A stretch of 64,000 bases of DNA from Christensenellaceae bacterium (GCA_031261085.1 JAISKB010000023.1:60343-124342); one strand, 5' to 3'; positions 23,722 through 33,009 are shown, numbered from the stretch's first letter. Numbers and translations: made by a program. Notes: generated by a model not told the origin, from the sequence alone.

Positions 23722-24687
23722 TTACGCGAGGATGCATTTTGCGGTATTAAGATCGGTAATCAGCACATCCATCAAGCCTGCGTTTGCGGCACCCAATATG
23801 GCGCCCCGCTTTTTTTCGCCGCCCGCCACCACCACGACCGAAGCCGTTTTTTTCAGCTGATCGGGGGAGATAGCGATGGTGAGTTCCTCGAGCTTAGGGG
23901 AACAGAACCTCCCGCTAAGGTCGAAAAACCTCCCGCAAATATCGCCGGCGGCGGCGGAAAGCTCCGAGGCGGCGATTTGCGGTATGGGATAGATGGGATT
24001 GTGCGGGCTAAGGCTATCCGAGGCGGCGCCCAAGCCAACCACGACCACATCCAACCGATGGAATTTTTCAAAAATATCGGTCAGCTGTTCCAAATAAGCA
24101 AGCTGTGCCGCAGGGGTTTCGGCATAGAGCGGGGCATAAAGATAGTGTACCTTGCTCCCTAAAAAGTTTTTTGCAAAGGCTTCACAAATGCTGTTGGATA
24201 AATGCGAAAAGCTGCTGGAGGTACCCGGCCCCCCCAATATGGGGACGATGTCGAGGTTGCGGATACCTGGCCGGTGCGTGATTTGCCGCACGGTCTCCTC
24301 TACCGAGCGCCCCCAGCCCAGCCCTATGTGCGCGTTGCTTTTTAATACCTGCAGCAGATATTCCGCGGCGGCGGCGCCCAAACGGGCGTATAGGGCTTCA
24401 TTCGGGGCGGCGGTTGTGGCTTCATCCTCCAAATCGGGGGCAAACACCACATCGCCAATGCCCAGGGTCTCAATAAGCCTTTGGCGCGTCTCGGCATATT
24501 CCACCCGCTTTTTTGGATCGCAGATTTTAATTTCTACAATGCCGATTCTGCGGGCCTCGTGCAGCATCTTAATCAGCGTGGGCCGCGAAATGCCCAGCTG
24601 ATCCGCAATGATGTGCTGCGGGAGGCTTTCGATATAATATAGCTTTGCCGCCTGCAGCATAAGTCGGTAGCGTTCTTCGTTTTTCAA
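23722..24687 (-). CDS. SorC/DeoR-type sugar-responsive transcriptional regulator
   Basis: A protein of 321 residues with an N-terminal helix-turn-helix (IADQLGISRPTLIKMLHEAR) and a C-terminal sugar-binding domain of the SorC family, seen in GLGWGRSVEETVRQI, VPILGGPGTSSSF, VVGLGA and VVVVAGGEKKRGAILGA. Such proteins sense phosphosugars and act as repressors or activators. A TTG at 24687 with AAAAGGATG 8 bp upstream is preferred to an ATG at 24723 without a ribosome site. It is divergent from the dehydrogenase operon across about 190 bp and very likely controls it, with the repeated ATAAAATATTT sites as candidate operators. Confidence 0.88.
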   Translation of the reverse strand: MKNEERYRLMLQAAKLYYIESLPQHIIADQLGISRPTLIKMLHEARRIGIVEIKICDPKKRVEYAETRQRLIETLGIGDVVFAPDLEDEATTAAPNEALYARLGAAAAEYLLQVLKSNAHIGLGWGRSVEETVRQITHRPGIRNLDIVPILGGPGTSSSFSHLSNSICEAFAKNFLGSKVHYLYAPLYAETPAAQLAYLEQLTDIFEKFHRLDVVVVGLGAASDSLSPHNPIYPIPQIAASELSAAAGDICGRFFDLSGRFCSPKLEELTIAISPDQLKKTASVVVVAGGEKKRGAILGAANAGLMDVLITDLNTAKCILA

Positions 24688-24760
24688 TGGATAACATCCT
24701 TTTCTTTGGGATGGTATAATCATATCTAAAGGCGCGCTCTATGTCAATATTTTTACAAAA

Positions 24761-24773
24761 ATAAAATATTTTA
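24761..24773. promoter_or_regulatory. Repeated AT-rich site 1 in the divergent promoter region
   Basis: ATAAAATATTTTA contains the palindrome AAAATATTTT. ATAAAATATTT occurs again at 24841-24851, 80 bp away. The two flank the operon promoter and are candidate regulator sites. Confidence 0.4.
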
Positions 24774-24802
24774 ATTATGTGCATTAAAAACAACGAATAT
24801 CA

Positions 24803-24831
24803 TTGAATATTTTAGATAGGCGTGCTAAGAT
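24803..24831 (+). promoter_or_regulatory. Promoter of the 2-oxoacid dehydrogenase operon
   Basis: TTGAAT (24803-24808) and TAAGAT (24826-24831) are spaced by 17 bp. Confidence 0.65.
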
Positions 24832-24840
24832 AATAATTAT

Positions 24841-24853
24841 ATAAAATATTTAT
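24841..24853. promoter_or_regulatory. Repeated AT-rich site 2 in the divergent promoter region
   Basis: ATAAAATATTTAT, matching 24761-24771 over 11 bp. It lies immediately downstream of the predicted transcription start, so a bound repressor would block transcription. Confidence 0.4.
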
Positions 24854-24880
24854 AAAAATAAAATTTCTTAAGGAGGCTCC

Positions 24881-26104
24881 ATGGCTGAAATCGTGACGAT
24901 GCCCCGGCTTTCCCTCAACGAGCAGGAATCGCTGTTGGCGGAATGGTATATCGCACAGGGCGACGCGGTGCAGGAAGGCGATCGCTTGTTTTGTATTGAA
25001 ACCGATAAATCCACCATGGATGTATACGCGCCCAAAGCGGGCGTCATCTTAAAAAAACTATATGGAGATGGCGTGGTGGTGGAGGTTTTGCAGCCCGTAT
25101 GCGTGATTGGCGCCATCGGTGAAGAAATACCGAGTTTTGACGAAGCGCCCCAGCAGGAGCAAGCTCCCCGGCAAGCGGCCGAACCGGCCGCACAGGAGCG
25201 GGGCCAACAGGCGGCTTCCACGATAGACGAGCGGGCGGCCACGGAAGGCGCCCGAATATCCCCCCGCGCAAAAAGGCTTGCCGAAGCGAACGGGGTGGCA
25301 TACGCGCAGGTATTGCCAACCGGCGCGCAGGGCAGGGTCATGGAAACGGATGTTTTGCGGCACCTTGCACAGGGCGGCCCAGTGCAGGCGCCGCCCGCGG
25401 CGCAGGAGGATATTGCGGTCCACAAGCTCACAAAAATCCGCAGGGTAATCGCCGCCAATATGCTGCATTCCTTGGGGAGCACCGCACAGCTTACGCAAAC
25501 CATGACGGCCAATATATCCCGGCTGCAGGCCTGCAGAGAACAGCTCAAGCACGAGGAAAAAACAGCGGGGGTTACGCTGGGCGACCTATACTGCTACGCA
25601 ACAATTAAGGCGCTTAAGCAATGCGGGTATGTGAATGCGTTGATGCCCAACGAGGATGAGATTCACGAATATCAGGCGGTACACTTGGGCCTGGCGGTGG
25701 ATACCGAACGCGGGCTGATGGTGCCTACGATTTTTAACGCGGACAGCCTGGGGATTTTGGAGTTATCCCAAACTATTAAATCGGTGGCGGCGGCCTGCCG
25801 CGCGGGTTCCATACCGCCGGAGCAGCTCAAGGGCGGTACGTTTACCATAAGCAACCTTGGGGGCATGGGTATAAGCCTGTTCACGCCCATACTCAACCCG
25901 CCGCAGGTGGGGATATTGGGCATCGGCTGTACGGACTATAAAATCAAAAAAACGGAGAAGGGCATGCTGTATTACCCCGCGTGCACCTTATCGCTTACCT
26001 ATGATCACCGCGCGGTGGACGGCGGCCCGGCGGCGCGCTTTTTACAGGCTATATGCGAAAATATAAACAATATATCGGCGTTGCTGGAAGGGGAGGCACA
26101 CTAA
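24881..26104 (+). CDS. 2-oxoacid dehydrogenase E2 (dihydrolipoamide acyltransferase)
   Basis: A 407-residue protein. Residues 1-78 form one lipoyl domain with the lipoylated lysine in IETDKSTMDVYAPKAG. An Ala/Gln-rich linker follows. The peripheral subunit-binding domain is at about 123-158 (ISPRAKRLAEANGVAYAQVL), and the catalytic acyltransferase domain ends with LTYDHRAVDGGPAARFLQ, where His and Asp are catalytic. It forms the core of the complex and moves acyl groups to CoA. AAGGAGG precedes the ATG, and it is the first gene of the operon. The acyl group could be acetyl (acetoin or pyruvate type) or another; the sequence does not decide. Confidence 0.93.
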   Translation: MAEIVTMPRLSLNEQESLLAEWYIAQGDAVQEGDRLFCIETDKSTMDVYAPKAGVILKKLYGDGVVVEVLQPVCVIGAIGEEIPSFDEAPQQEQAPRQAAEPAAQERGQQAASTIDERAATEGARISPRAKRLAEANGVAYAQVLPTGAQGRVMETDVLRHLAQGGPVQAPPAAQEDIAVHKLTKIRRVIAANMLHSLGSTAQLTQTMTANISRLQACREQLKHEEKTAGVTLGDLYCYATIKALKQCGYVNALMPNEDEIHEYQAVHLGLAVDTERGLMVPTIFNADSLGILELSQTIKSVAAACRAGSIPPEQLKGGTFTISNLGGMGISLFTPILNPPQVGILGIGCTDYKIKKTEKGMLYYPACTLSLTYDHRAVDGGPAARFLQAICENINNISALLEGEAH

Positions 26105-26107
26105 GCT

Positions 26108-27466
26108 ATGAGCTATGATTTAATCGTGATTGGCGGCGGGCCGGCGGGCTACCATGGCGCGGAGCGGGCGGCCGACGCCGGGCTAAAGGTACTGCTGGTA
26201 GAGAAGGCGCGCCTGGGCGGCACCTGCCTCAACGTGGGGTGCATCCCCACGAAATCGCTGCTGTATGCCGCAAAGCTGCAGCACCATGGGCGGTTGGCCG
26301 GCGAGGTTACCCAAGGCGGCTCGGTTGGGGCGCTGGATCAAAAAAAGGTACTTGCACGCAAGGACGACACGGTTCGCATGCTGATTGCGGGCATAGAGGC
26401 GACGCTCCGCAAAAAAAAGGTGGATATCCGGCAGGGCGAAGCCGCGGTTTTAAAAACGAAGGAAGCATTGGCTGTGGAGGTTGGCGGCGAGCGCTTCGAA
26501 ACCAAAAATATACTGCTTGCAACGGGCTCTCAAACCGTGATACCCCCCATTGAAGGCATAAAGGAAGCGATGCTTGCGGGCAGCGCCATTACCAGCGATG
26601 AAATACTCTCTTTGGAGCAGGTGCCCGAAAGGCTGGCCATATTGGGCGCGGGCGTGATAGGCATGGAGATGGCGGCGTATTATGCCGCGGCGGGCAGTAA
26701 GGTTGCGGTAATCGAAATGCTGGATAAGACGCTGGGGGAAAACGACCGGGAAATCAGCGCGATTGTGCAGAAGAACCTGGAAGCGCAAGGGGTTGTGTTC
26801 CACTTGAGCAGCCGCGTGTTTCGCATAGGCAATGGGGCGCTGTATTTTGTCGACGCGGCGGGAGAGCAGGAGCTTGCGTATGATACGCTGCTGGTAGCGG
26901 TGGGGCGGCGGGCCAGTGCCAATATCCGCGGCTTGGAGGAGATAGGGGTATTCTTGGAGCGCGGCGCGGTCGCATGTGACGAGGGGTGCCATACCAATGC
27001 AGCCAACGTGTATGCCGCCGGGGATGTGACCGGCAAATACATGCTGGCGCATGTGGGCTACCGCGAAAGCGAGGCGGCGGTGAACAACATGCTGGGGAAG
27101 ATGGACCGCGTGTGCTATGACGCCGTCCCCGCCATCGTTTATACCAGCCCCGAAGCGGCTTTTGTGGGCGTTTCGGAAGAGCGCGCAAAGGAATTGCACC
27201 TGGAATATGAGGTTAAAAAGGCATCCGCAAACATGAGCGGCAGAAGCGTGACGGAGGGCGGCTTGACCGCGGGCGTTTGCAAGCTGATACTCGATAAAAA
27301 GAAGGGGATTATCATAGGGGGCGCGGTAGCCTCCGCATATGCATCCGAATACTGCTATTCCCTCGCGTTGATGATACAAAACCGCATCCCGGTGCAAAGC
27401 ATACTGCGCACGGTGTTCCCGCACCCCACGGTATGCGAGCTTATCCGGGAAGCGCTGCTCGGCTGA
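26108..27466 (+). CDS. lpdA: Dihydrolipoamide dehydrogenase (E3)
   Basis: A 452-residue flavoprotein with the FAD-binding start YDLIVIGGGPAGYHGAERAA, the redox disulfide GGTCLNVGCIPTKSLLYAA, the NAD-binding AILGAGVIGMEMAAYYAAAG, NVYAAGDVTGKYMLAH, and the catalytic His-Glu region FPHPTVCELIREAL. It reoxidises dihydrolipoamide on E2 and reduces NAD. It starts 3 bp after the E2 stop codon, so the two are translationally linked. Sequence and length are standard. Confidence 0.96.
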   Translation: MSYDLIVIGGGPAGYHGAERAADAGLKVLLVEKARLGGTCLNVGCIPTKSLLYAAKLQHHGRLAGEVTQGGSVGALDQKKVLARKDDTVRMLIAGIEATLRKKKVDIRQGEAAVLKTKEALAVEVGGERFETKNILLATGSQTVIPPIEGIKEAMLAGSAITSDEILSLEQVPERLAILGAGVIGMEMAAYYAAAGSKVAVIEMLDKTLGENDREISAIVQKNLEAQGVVFHLSSRVFRIGNGALYFVDAAGEQELAYDTLLVAVGRRASANIRGLEEIGVFLERGAVACDEGCHTNAANVYAAGDVTGKYMLAHVGYRESEAAVNNMLGKMDRVCYDAVPAIVYTSPEAAFVGVSEERAKELHLEYEVKKASANMSGRSVTEGGLTAGVCKLILDKKKGIIIGGAVASAYASEYCYSLALMIQNRIPVQSILRTVFPHPTVCELIREALLG

Positions 27467-27495
27467 TGTAAATATAAAGAAAGGATACCAATACA

Positions 27496-29952
27496 ATGCC
27501 AAAGAGCTTATTCTATGATCCGAATGCAAAAAGGCAGCCGGGCGAAATCACATTTTCCCCCATCCCGGTTAACGCCTATCAAAAAAAGATGCGGGATATC
27601 CGCGCGGAATATACCGACGCCGACCTAGTCAGCCTGTTTTACGACATGGTGGTCATCCGCGAATTTGAAACCATGATGCAGGAGCTCAGGCTAACCGGCA
27701 AATACAAGGATGCTTCTTACGACTACTCCGGCCCCGCGCACCTTTGCATTGGGCAGGAGGCGGCCGCCGTAGGTCAGGCATATTTATTGGATAAGGATGA
27801 CATCATATTCGGAACGCACCGAAGCCACGGCGAGGTGATTGCGAAGGGGTTTTCCGCCATCCGCAAGCTGGATGACGAAACGCTCATGAAGGTGATGCGG
27901 GAATTTGACGGCGGAAAGCAGCTTTCTGTTGTAGAAAAGGGGTTCCACGGCACGGTGCCCGAATTGGCCATTCGGTTTTATCTATATGGGTTGATGGCGG
28001 AGCTTTTTGGGCGGGAAATCGGGTTTTCCAAAGGGCTGGGTAACTCCATGCACGCGTTTTTTATGCCGTTTGGCGTATACCCCAACAACGCGATCGTGGG
28101 CGGCTCGGCCCCCATCGCCGCAGGCGCCGCGCTGTATAAAAAAATCCATAGGCAACAGGGCATTGTGATAGCGAATGCCGGCGATGGCTCGGTGGGCTGC
28201 GGGCCGGTTTGGGAGGCCCTGAACTTCGCCTCTATGGATCAATACCGCACGTTGTGGGATAATAAGGGCGGGCTGCCCATATTGTTTTATTTCACAAACA
28301 ACGGCTATGGCATGGGCGGGCAGACCGCGGGCGAAACCATGGCCTACGATATGCTGGCCCGCATAGGCGCCGGGGTTAACCCCGAGCAGATGCATGCGGA
28401 GCGCGTGGACGGCTTTAACGTGTTTGCCGTAATAGACGCGGTTCGCCGTAAAAAAGAAATTTTGGAGCGCCAGCAAGGCCCGGCGCTGCTGGATGTGGTT
28501 ACATACCGGTTCTGCGGGCATTCCGCATCCGACGCGAGCCCCAACCGCACGCAGGAAGAAATCCGCGCGTGGGAAGATCAGGACGCGCTCGAAAGCTATG
28601 GCGCGCAGCTTGTGGAAAACGACATTTTGAGCGCGGAGCAGATAGAGCAGCTGCGTTTGAGCATTGGCGCGCAGCTTATGGAGCTGTTTAAAACCGCAAC
28701 CGACCCCGAGCTGTCGCCGCGCATGGATTTGCTCGCCCGGGGGGACAGCATCGAAAAATACATGTTCTCGAATGAACCTCACAATAAGCTCGGCGAAGGG
28801 GCGCCGGCGGTGCTCGCGCCTAAAGAGGAGAACCCCCGGTGGCAAAGGAACCAAAAAAAGAGCCGCTATGGTAAAAAGGATGGCAAGGCGCTGCCCTCCG
28901 CGGCCGTGATTCAAATACGGGACGCGATATTCGAGGCGCTGCTGGATAAATTTTATGAGGATCCCAGCCTGGTTTCCTTTGGCGAGGACCTAAGGGACTG
29001 GGGGAGCGCTTATGGCACCTATAAGGATATGGAAAAGTCGATTCCATACGAAAGGCTGTTCAATGCACCCATCTCAGAATCTACCATTGTCGGAGCATCG
29101 GTGGGGTACGCGATGCTGGGCGGGCGCGTGGCTTCCGAGCTGATGTACTGTGATTTTTTGGGCCGCGCGGGGGATGAGGTGTTTAACCAGCTGGCGAAGT
29201 GGCAAGCGATGACGGCGGGACAACTGCACATGCCGGTCGTATTGCGCATGGGCATAGGGTCGAAATACGGCGCGCAGCACTCGCAGGAATGGTCCAGCCT
29301 TTGCGCGCATGTGCCGGGGCTAAAGGTCGTGTACCCTGTGACGCCCTATGACGCGAAGGGCTTGCTCAACGCGGCGCTTAGCGGGAGCGACCCGGTCATC
29401 TATTTGGAGAGCCAGTCGCTATATGGCATGGGTGAGCTGTTCCAAAAAGACGGGGTGCCGGTGGATTATTATGAAATACCCATCGGGGAACCGGATGTGA
29501 AGCGCGCGGGTGAGGATTTAACGATTTTGACATTTGGCGCCACGCTGTACCGGGCGTTGGCGGCGGCGGACCGCTTTGCGGAGTATGGAATTGGCGTAGA
29601 GGTAATCGACGCGCGCAGCATTGTGCCCTTCAATTACGATAAGGTAATCGAATCGGTAAAAAAGACCGGCAAGCTGATTATCGCGAGCGATGCGTGCCAG
29701 CGGGGTTCCTTCCTCAACGACTTTGCGCAGAATATCGGCAGCCTGGCGTTTGACTATTTGGACGCGCCGGTGCTCGTGCTGGGGGCGCGCAACTGGGTTA
29801 CGCCGGTGTATGAGCTGGAAAAGGACTTTTTCCCGCAGGCCGAATGGTTTTTGGATGCGTATCATCAAAAAATACAGCCGCTCCAAGGCTATACGCCAAC
29901 CCGGTCGTATACCGATGCGGAAATGCTCCGCAGGGGGAAGCTGGGCGTATAA
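27496..29952 (+). CDS. Thiamine-diphosphate 2-oxoacid dehydrogenase E1, alpha and beta fused
   Basis: An 818-residue protein in which both E1 halves are joined. Residues about 40-430 are E1-alpha, with SGPAHLCIGQEAAAVGQAYL, FGTHRSHGEVIAKGF and the TPP motif GDGSVGCGPVWEALNFAS ... FYFTNNGYGMGG. A Lys/Arg-rich linker (about 440-475) leads to E1-beta from about 475, with SFGEDLRDWGSAYGTYKDM, MRMGIGSKYGAQHSQEWSS and SDACQRGSFLNDFAQNI. It decarboxylates a 2-oxoacid and transfers the acyl group to lipoyl-E2. It follows lpdA by 29 bp. Fused E1 proteins are uncommon but known. The substrate is open; acetoin or a C4-derived oxoacid would fit the neighbouring genes. Confidence 0.92.
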   Translation: MPKSLFYDPNAKRQPGEITFSPIPVNAYQKKMRDIRAEYTDADLVSLFYDMVVIREFETMMQELRLTGKYKDASYDYSGPAHLCIGQEAAAVGQAYLLDKDDIIFGTHRSHGEVIAKGFSAIRKLDDETLMKVMREFDGGKQLSVVEKGFHGTVPELAIRFYLYGLMAELFGREIGFSKGLGNSMHAFFMPFGVYPNNAIVGGSAPIAAGAALYKKIHRQQGIVIANAGDGSVGCGPVWEALNFASMDQYRTLWDNKGGLPILFYFTNNGYGMGGQTAGETMAYDMLARIGAGVNPEQMHAERVDGFNVFAVIDAVRRKKEILERQQGPALLDVVTYRFCGHSASDASPNRTQEEIRAWEDQDALESYGAQLVENDILSAEQIEQLRLSIGAQLMELFKTATDPELSPRMDLLARGDSIEKYMFSNEPHNKLGEGAPAVLAPKEENPRWQRNQKKSRYGKKDGKALPSAAVIQIRDAIFEALLDKFYEDPSLVSFGEDLRDWGSAYGTYKDMEKSIPYERLFNAPISESTIVGASVGYAMLGGRVASELMYCDFLGRAGDEVFNQLAKWQAMTAGQLHMPVVLRMGIGSKYGAQHSQEWSSLCAHVPGLKVVYPVTPYDAKGLLNAALSGSDPVIYLESQSLYGMGELFQKDGVPVDYYEIPIGEPDVKRAGEDLTILTFGATLYRALAAADRFAEYGIGVEVIDARSIVPFNYDKVIESVKKTGKLIIASDACQRGSFLNDFAQNIGSLAFDYLDAPVLVLGARNWVTPVYELEKDFFPQAEWFLDAYHQKIQPLQGYTPTRSYTDAEMLRRGKLGV

Positions 29953-30056
29953 GGCCACTGCAGAGCGCGCGCGATAAAAAATGCGTGCAGTATGCCGGCG
30001 CGCCGCAAGGCTTCCCGCCGCCATCCTTCGCCTCAACTCCAAAGGAGAATTTACAA

Positions 30057-30701
30057 ATGAACGACAAAATTGCGCAAATCATCGATGTGGGAAAATGGGT
30101 TATGGATAAAGGCCTGACGTGGGGAACATCAGGCAATATCAGCGCGCGCGAAAACGATACGATTTATATCACCGGCAGCGGGACGGTATTGGGAAATTTA
30201 TCGAGCGATGACATCGTTGTGTGCACGATGGAGGGGGAAGTTATAAGCGGCAGCAGGAAACCCTCGAAAGAGCTGGCGATGCACCTGGCCGTTTACCGAA
30301 GCCGCAAGGACGTGGGCGCTATTTTGCATGCTTCCCCTTTCTATAGCACGATGTATGCCTGCAGCGATGTCGATTTAAAAACCAATTTGTTCATCGAAGC
30401 CATGTATTACACCGAGAGCGTGGCAACCATCCCTTACCACCATGCGGGCAGTTTGGGATTGGCCGCGGCGGTGAAGGGCGTTTGCGAAAAGGCCCGGGTT
30501 ATATTTATGGAAAACCACGGGGTTTTGGTTTATGATACCAGCCTTGCGGAATGCCAAAATATGCTGGAAATAACAGAGAATGTTTGTAAAATGAACATCT
30601 TGGCCAACGTTGGGCATATCAGTTTAAAAGAAGTAAGCCCCCATCAGGTTTCTGATTTTTTGGCCAACAACTATTACAAAAAAAGGAGTAGCCACAAATA
30701 A
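30057..30701 (+). CDS. Class II aldolase/adducin-family protein (OtnC-like)
   Basis: A 214-residue protein. GTSGNISARENDTIYITGSGT is the phosphate/substrate loop of class II aldolases, and VGAILHASPFYSTM plus IPYHHAGS give the His ligands for the divalent metal; IFMENHGVLVYDTSL is the usual later motif. The metal-binding pattern departs slightly from HxH (HAS at the first site). The ATG at 30057 has AAAGGAG upstream. The next gene is a four-carbon-acid sugar kinase, which makes 3-oxo-tetronate 4-phosphate decarboxylase (OtnC) the best guess; fuculose-phosphate aldolase-like activity is the alternative. Confidence 0.82.
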   Translation: MNDKIAQIIDVGKWVMDKGLTWGTSGNISARENDTIYITGSGTVLGNLSSDDIVVCTMEGEVISGSRKPSKELAMHLAVYRSRKDVGAILHASPFYSTMYACSDVDLKTNLFIEAMYYTESVATIPYHHAGSLGLAAAVKGVCEKARVIFMENHGVLVYDTSLAECQNMLEITENVCKMNILANVGHISLKEVSPHQVSDFLANNYYKKRSSHK

Positions 30702-30704
30702 ACC

Positions 30705-31955
30705 ATGCGAGAAATTTTGCTCGGTTGCGTAGCGGATGATTTTACCGGCGCTTCAGACGCCGCGTCCTTTTTAGCGCAAGCCGGTTTGCCCACCGTTTTG
30801 CTCAATGAAATCCCGGATGCACGAGCGCGCATTGGGGAAGACGCCTGCGCGGTTGTAATCGCCTTAAAAACCAGAACGATACCGGCGGAAGAGGCGGTTC
30901 GCCAAAGCATGGCCGCATTTCATTATTTGGACAGGCTGGGTGCCAAAAAACTCTATTTTAAATATTGCTCTACGTTTGACTCTACCGACAAGGGGAACAT
31001 CGGGCCGGTAGTAGATGCTTTGCTGCAAACCTATAAAGAAAAGTATACGGTTATATGCCCATCCCTTCCCGCGAACGGCCGGGTGGTGAAGGGCGGTAAG
31101 CTCTATGTAAACGGGGTATTGCTGCAGGATAGCCATATGAAGGATCATCCCTTAACGCCTATGCGGGAATCCCGCATCGCGGCCCTTATGGGCGCCCAAG
31201 GTAAATACGCCTCCCTCGAAATAGGGGCGCAGGAACTATGTGATGAAAATACAATAAAAAAAATAGACGCAAAGGCAACGGAGTGGAAAAAGCCGTTCTA
31301 TGTGATTCCCGATTATTATGAGGACCTACACGGGGCGCAAATTGTGAAGCTGTTTGCGGCGTGCAGGGTGTATACCGGTGGCTCCGGGCTGGCGGGCGCG
31401 CTGGGCAGCTTTTTGTATGCCAAGCAGCCGCCTTCGGCCGATAAGGCAATGCTCGCGGGCGTAAATGGGAAGGGCATCGTACTGGCGGGAAGCTGCTCGG
31501 CAATTACCTTGAAGCAGATTGACGCCTTCAAGCAAAAAGGGTTCCCCTATTATGCGCTTTCTCCCGAAAAGCTGCTCGCAGGCGAAGAATGTGCGCAAAC
31601 GATTTGGGAAAAGGTGAAGGATCACCAGCACGAGGTGCTCATTTACAGCTCCGAAGCGCCCGAAAAAATCAGCAAGGCGCAAGGCGCCGCGGCAAAAATA
31701 GAAGCCACGCTCTCGGCGCTTGCGCACAAGGCGTTGCAAGGTGGTTATACCAGGTTTGTGGTGGCGGGCGGCGAAACCAGCGGGGCGGTAACAAAGGCTT
31801 TAGGGTTTCGCTCTTTCTACATCGGCGAAAGCGTCGCCACCGGCGTGCCGATTATGACCCCGGCCGAAAGCCTGAATTTGCGCATCGTTTTAAAATCCGG
31901 CAATTTCGGGCAGATAGACTTTTTTGAGCGGGCGCTTAAAATGATTTCTCTATGA
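30705..31955 (+). CDS. Four-carbon acid sugar kinase family protein (OtnK/DUF1537-like)
   Basis: A 416-residue protein with the family's N-terminal GCVADDFTGASDAASFLAQ and KYCSTFDSTDKGNIGPV, and the C-terminal nucleotide-binding FVVAGGETSGAVTKALGF followed by LALKSGNFG-like LKSGNFGQIDFF. Members phosphorylate 3-oxo-tetronate, threonate or erythronate. It begins 3 bp after the OtnC-like gene, the pair known from tetronate degradation, which ends in dihydroxyacetone phosphate and CO2. The preceding dehydrogenase genes are not part of the known pathway, so the full route is open. A strong hairpin follows. Confidence 0.88.
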   Translation: MREILLGCVADDFTGASDAASFLAQAGLPTVLLNEIPDARARIGEDACAVVIALKTRTIPAEEAVRQSMAAFHYLDRLGAKKLYFKYCSTFDSTDKGNIGPVVDALLQTYKEKYTVICPSLPANGRVVKGGKLYVNGVLLQDSHMKDHPLTPMRESRIAALMGAQGKYASLEIGAQELCDENTIKKIDAKATEWKKPFYVIPDYYEDLHGAQIVKLFAACRVYTGGSGLAGALGSFLYAKQPPSADKAMLAGVNGKGIVLAGSCSAITLKQIDAFKQKGFPYYALSPEKLLAGEECAQTIWEKVKDHQHEVLIYSSEAPEKISKAQGAAAKIEATLSALAHKALQGGYTRFVVAGGETSGAVTKALGFRSFYIGESVATGVPIMTPAESLNLRIVLKSGNFGQIDFFERALKMISL

Positions 31956-31964
31956 TGCGCCTAT

Positions 31965-31997
31965 GCAAATATGGGCGGCAAAGCCGCCCATATTTGC
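31965..31997. terminator. Convergent-gene hairpin
   Basis: GCAAATATGGGCGGC and GCCGCCCATATTTGC form a perfect 15-bp stem with an AAA loop between the plus-strand kinase gene and the minus-strand reductase gene. It has no long T tract, but its position and strength suggest a bidirectional terminator. Confidence 0.7.
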
Positions 31998-32008
31998 TAT
32001 GCGTTGCG

Positions 32009-32986
32009 TTATTCGCTTCTGATATATCCAAAGCGCGTTCCCGCCAAGGCTTGCCACACCCCATCGCACGCCGCCAAAACATCCGCGCTCAACGCAGGGC
32101 CTTTTTCAAGCGCGGCTATGTTTTGCTCCAATTGCGAAAGCCTGCTCACACCGCTTATCACGCTAGTAACGGTCGGCCGGCCGGCACACCAGCTTAGCGC
32201 CAGCTGCAGGATGCTGATTCCGGTGTCCGCGGCAATTTCCGTCAGCTTTTCGATGGCGGCAAAGTTTTCTTCCGACCAATAGCGCTCATAGTACATGGAG
32301 CTGTTGGCAAAGCGGGTGTTCTCCTGCGGTTGGCCCGGCTGGTGCTTACCGGCCAGCAGCCCGCCCGCAATCGGGTTAAAAGCCGCCATACCAAGCTTAT
32401 GCGCTTGCAAAAACGGGACGAGTTCCGGCTCAACGCCGCGCGTGATTGCATTGTAAACATTTTGGGTAATAATCGGCGCGGCATACCCTCGCTTATCGCA
32501 AATTGCAAGCATATCCGCAATTTGCCACGCGGCATAATTGCTCACGCCGATATACCGTATCTTCCCCGTTTGAACAAGGCCGGACATGGTTGCAAGCGTT
32601 TCTTCCAGCTCGGTTTCAGGGTCGGGCAAATGCATGTAGTATAGGTCGATGTAATCGGTAGCCAGCCGCCGCAAGCTCGCGTCCACGGCGCTGAGTATAT
32701 GCCGGCGGGAGAGGCCTTTGCTGTTTAGCCCCGTCCCCATCTGGCAAAATACTTTTGTTGCAAGGAGCACCTCGCTGCGCCGCCCCTTTAGCGCCTTCCC
32801 GACAATGCGCTCGCTTTCGCCCTGGTTGTAAACATCGGCGGTATCCCAAAAATTCACGCCGTGCTCATAGGCATAATTCAGTATGGCAAGGCTGTCGGCT
32901 TCATCGGTTTGCGCGCCAAACATCATGGTGCCCAAGCTCAGCTGTGATACCCTTAGGCCGGTTCCGGGCAGCTTGTTATATTGCAT
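32009..32986 (-). CDS. Aldo/keto reductase
   Basis: A 325-residue TIM-barrel oxidoreductase. The catalytic tetrad is visible: Asp and Tyr in FWDTADVYNQGESERIVGKA, Lys in VLLATKVF, and His in YIDLYYMHLPDPETE. SLGTMMFGAQTDEADS and ISNY-like GVSNYAAWQ are typical of the YajO/YghZ-like group that reduces aldehydes with NADPH. GGAGA precedes the ATG. It is the most distal gene of the minus-strand glycyl-radical cluster, 24 bp beyond the LarA-like gene, so it may reduce an aldehyde produced there. Confidence 0.92.
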   Translation of the reverse strand: MQYNKLPGTGLRVSQLSLGTMMFGAQTDEADSLAILNYAYEHGVNFWDTADVYNQGESERIVGKALKGRRSEVLLATKVFCQMGTGLNSKGLSRRHILSAVDASLRRLATDYIDLYYMHLPDPETELEETLATMSGLVQTGKIRYIGVSNYAAWQIADMLAICDKRGYAAPIITQNVYNAITRGVEPELVPFLQAHKLGMAAFNPIAGGLLAGKHQPGQPQENTRFANSSMYYERYWSEENFAAIEKLTEIAADTGISILQLALSWCAGRPTVTSVISGVSRLSQLEQNIAALEKGPALSADVLAACDGVWQALAGTRFGYIRSE

Positions 32987-33009
32987 AGCGATTCTCCTTT
33001 ATCTTTTTC

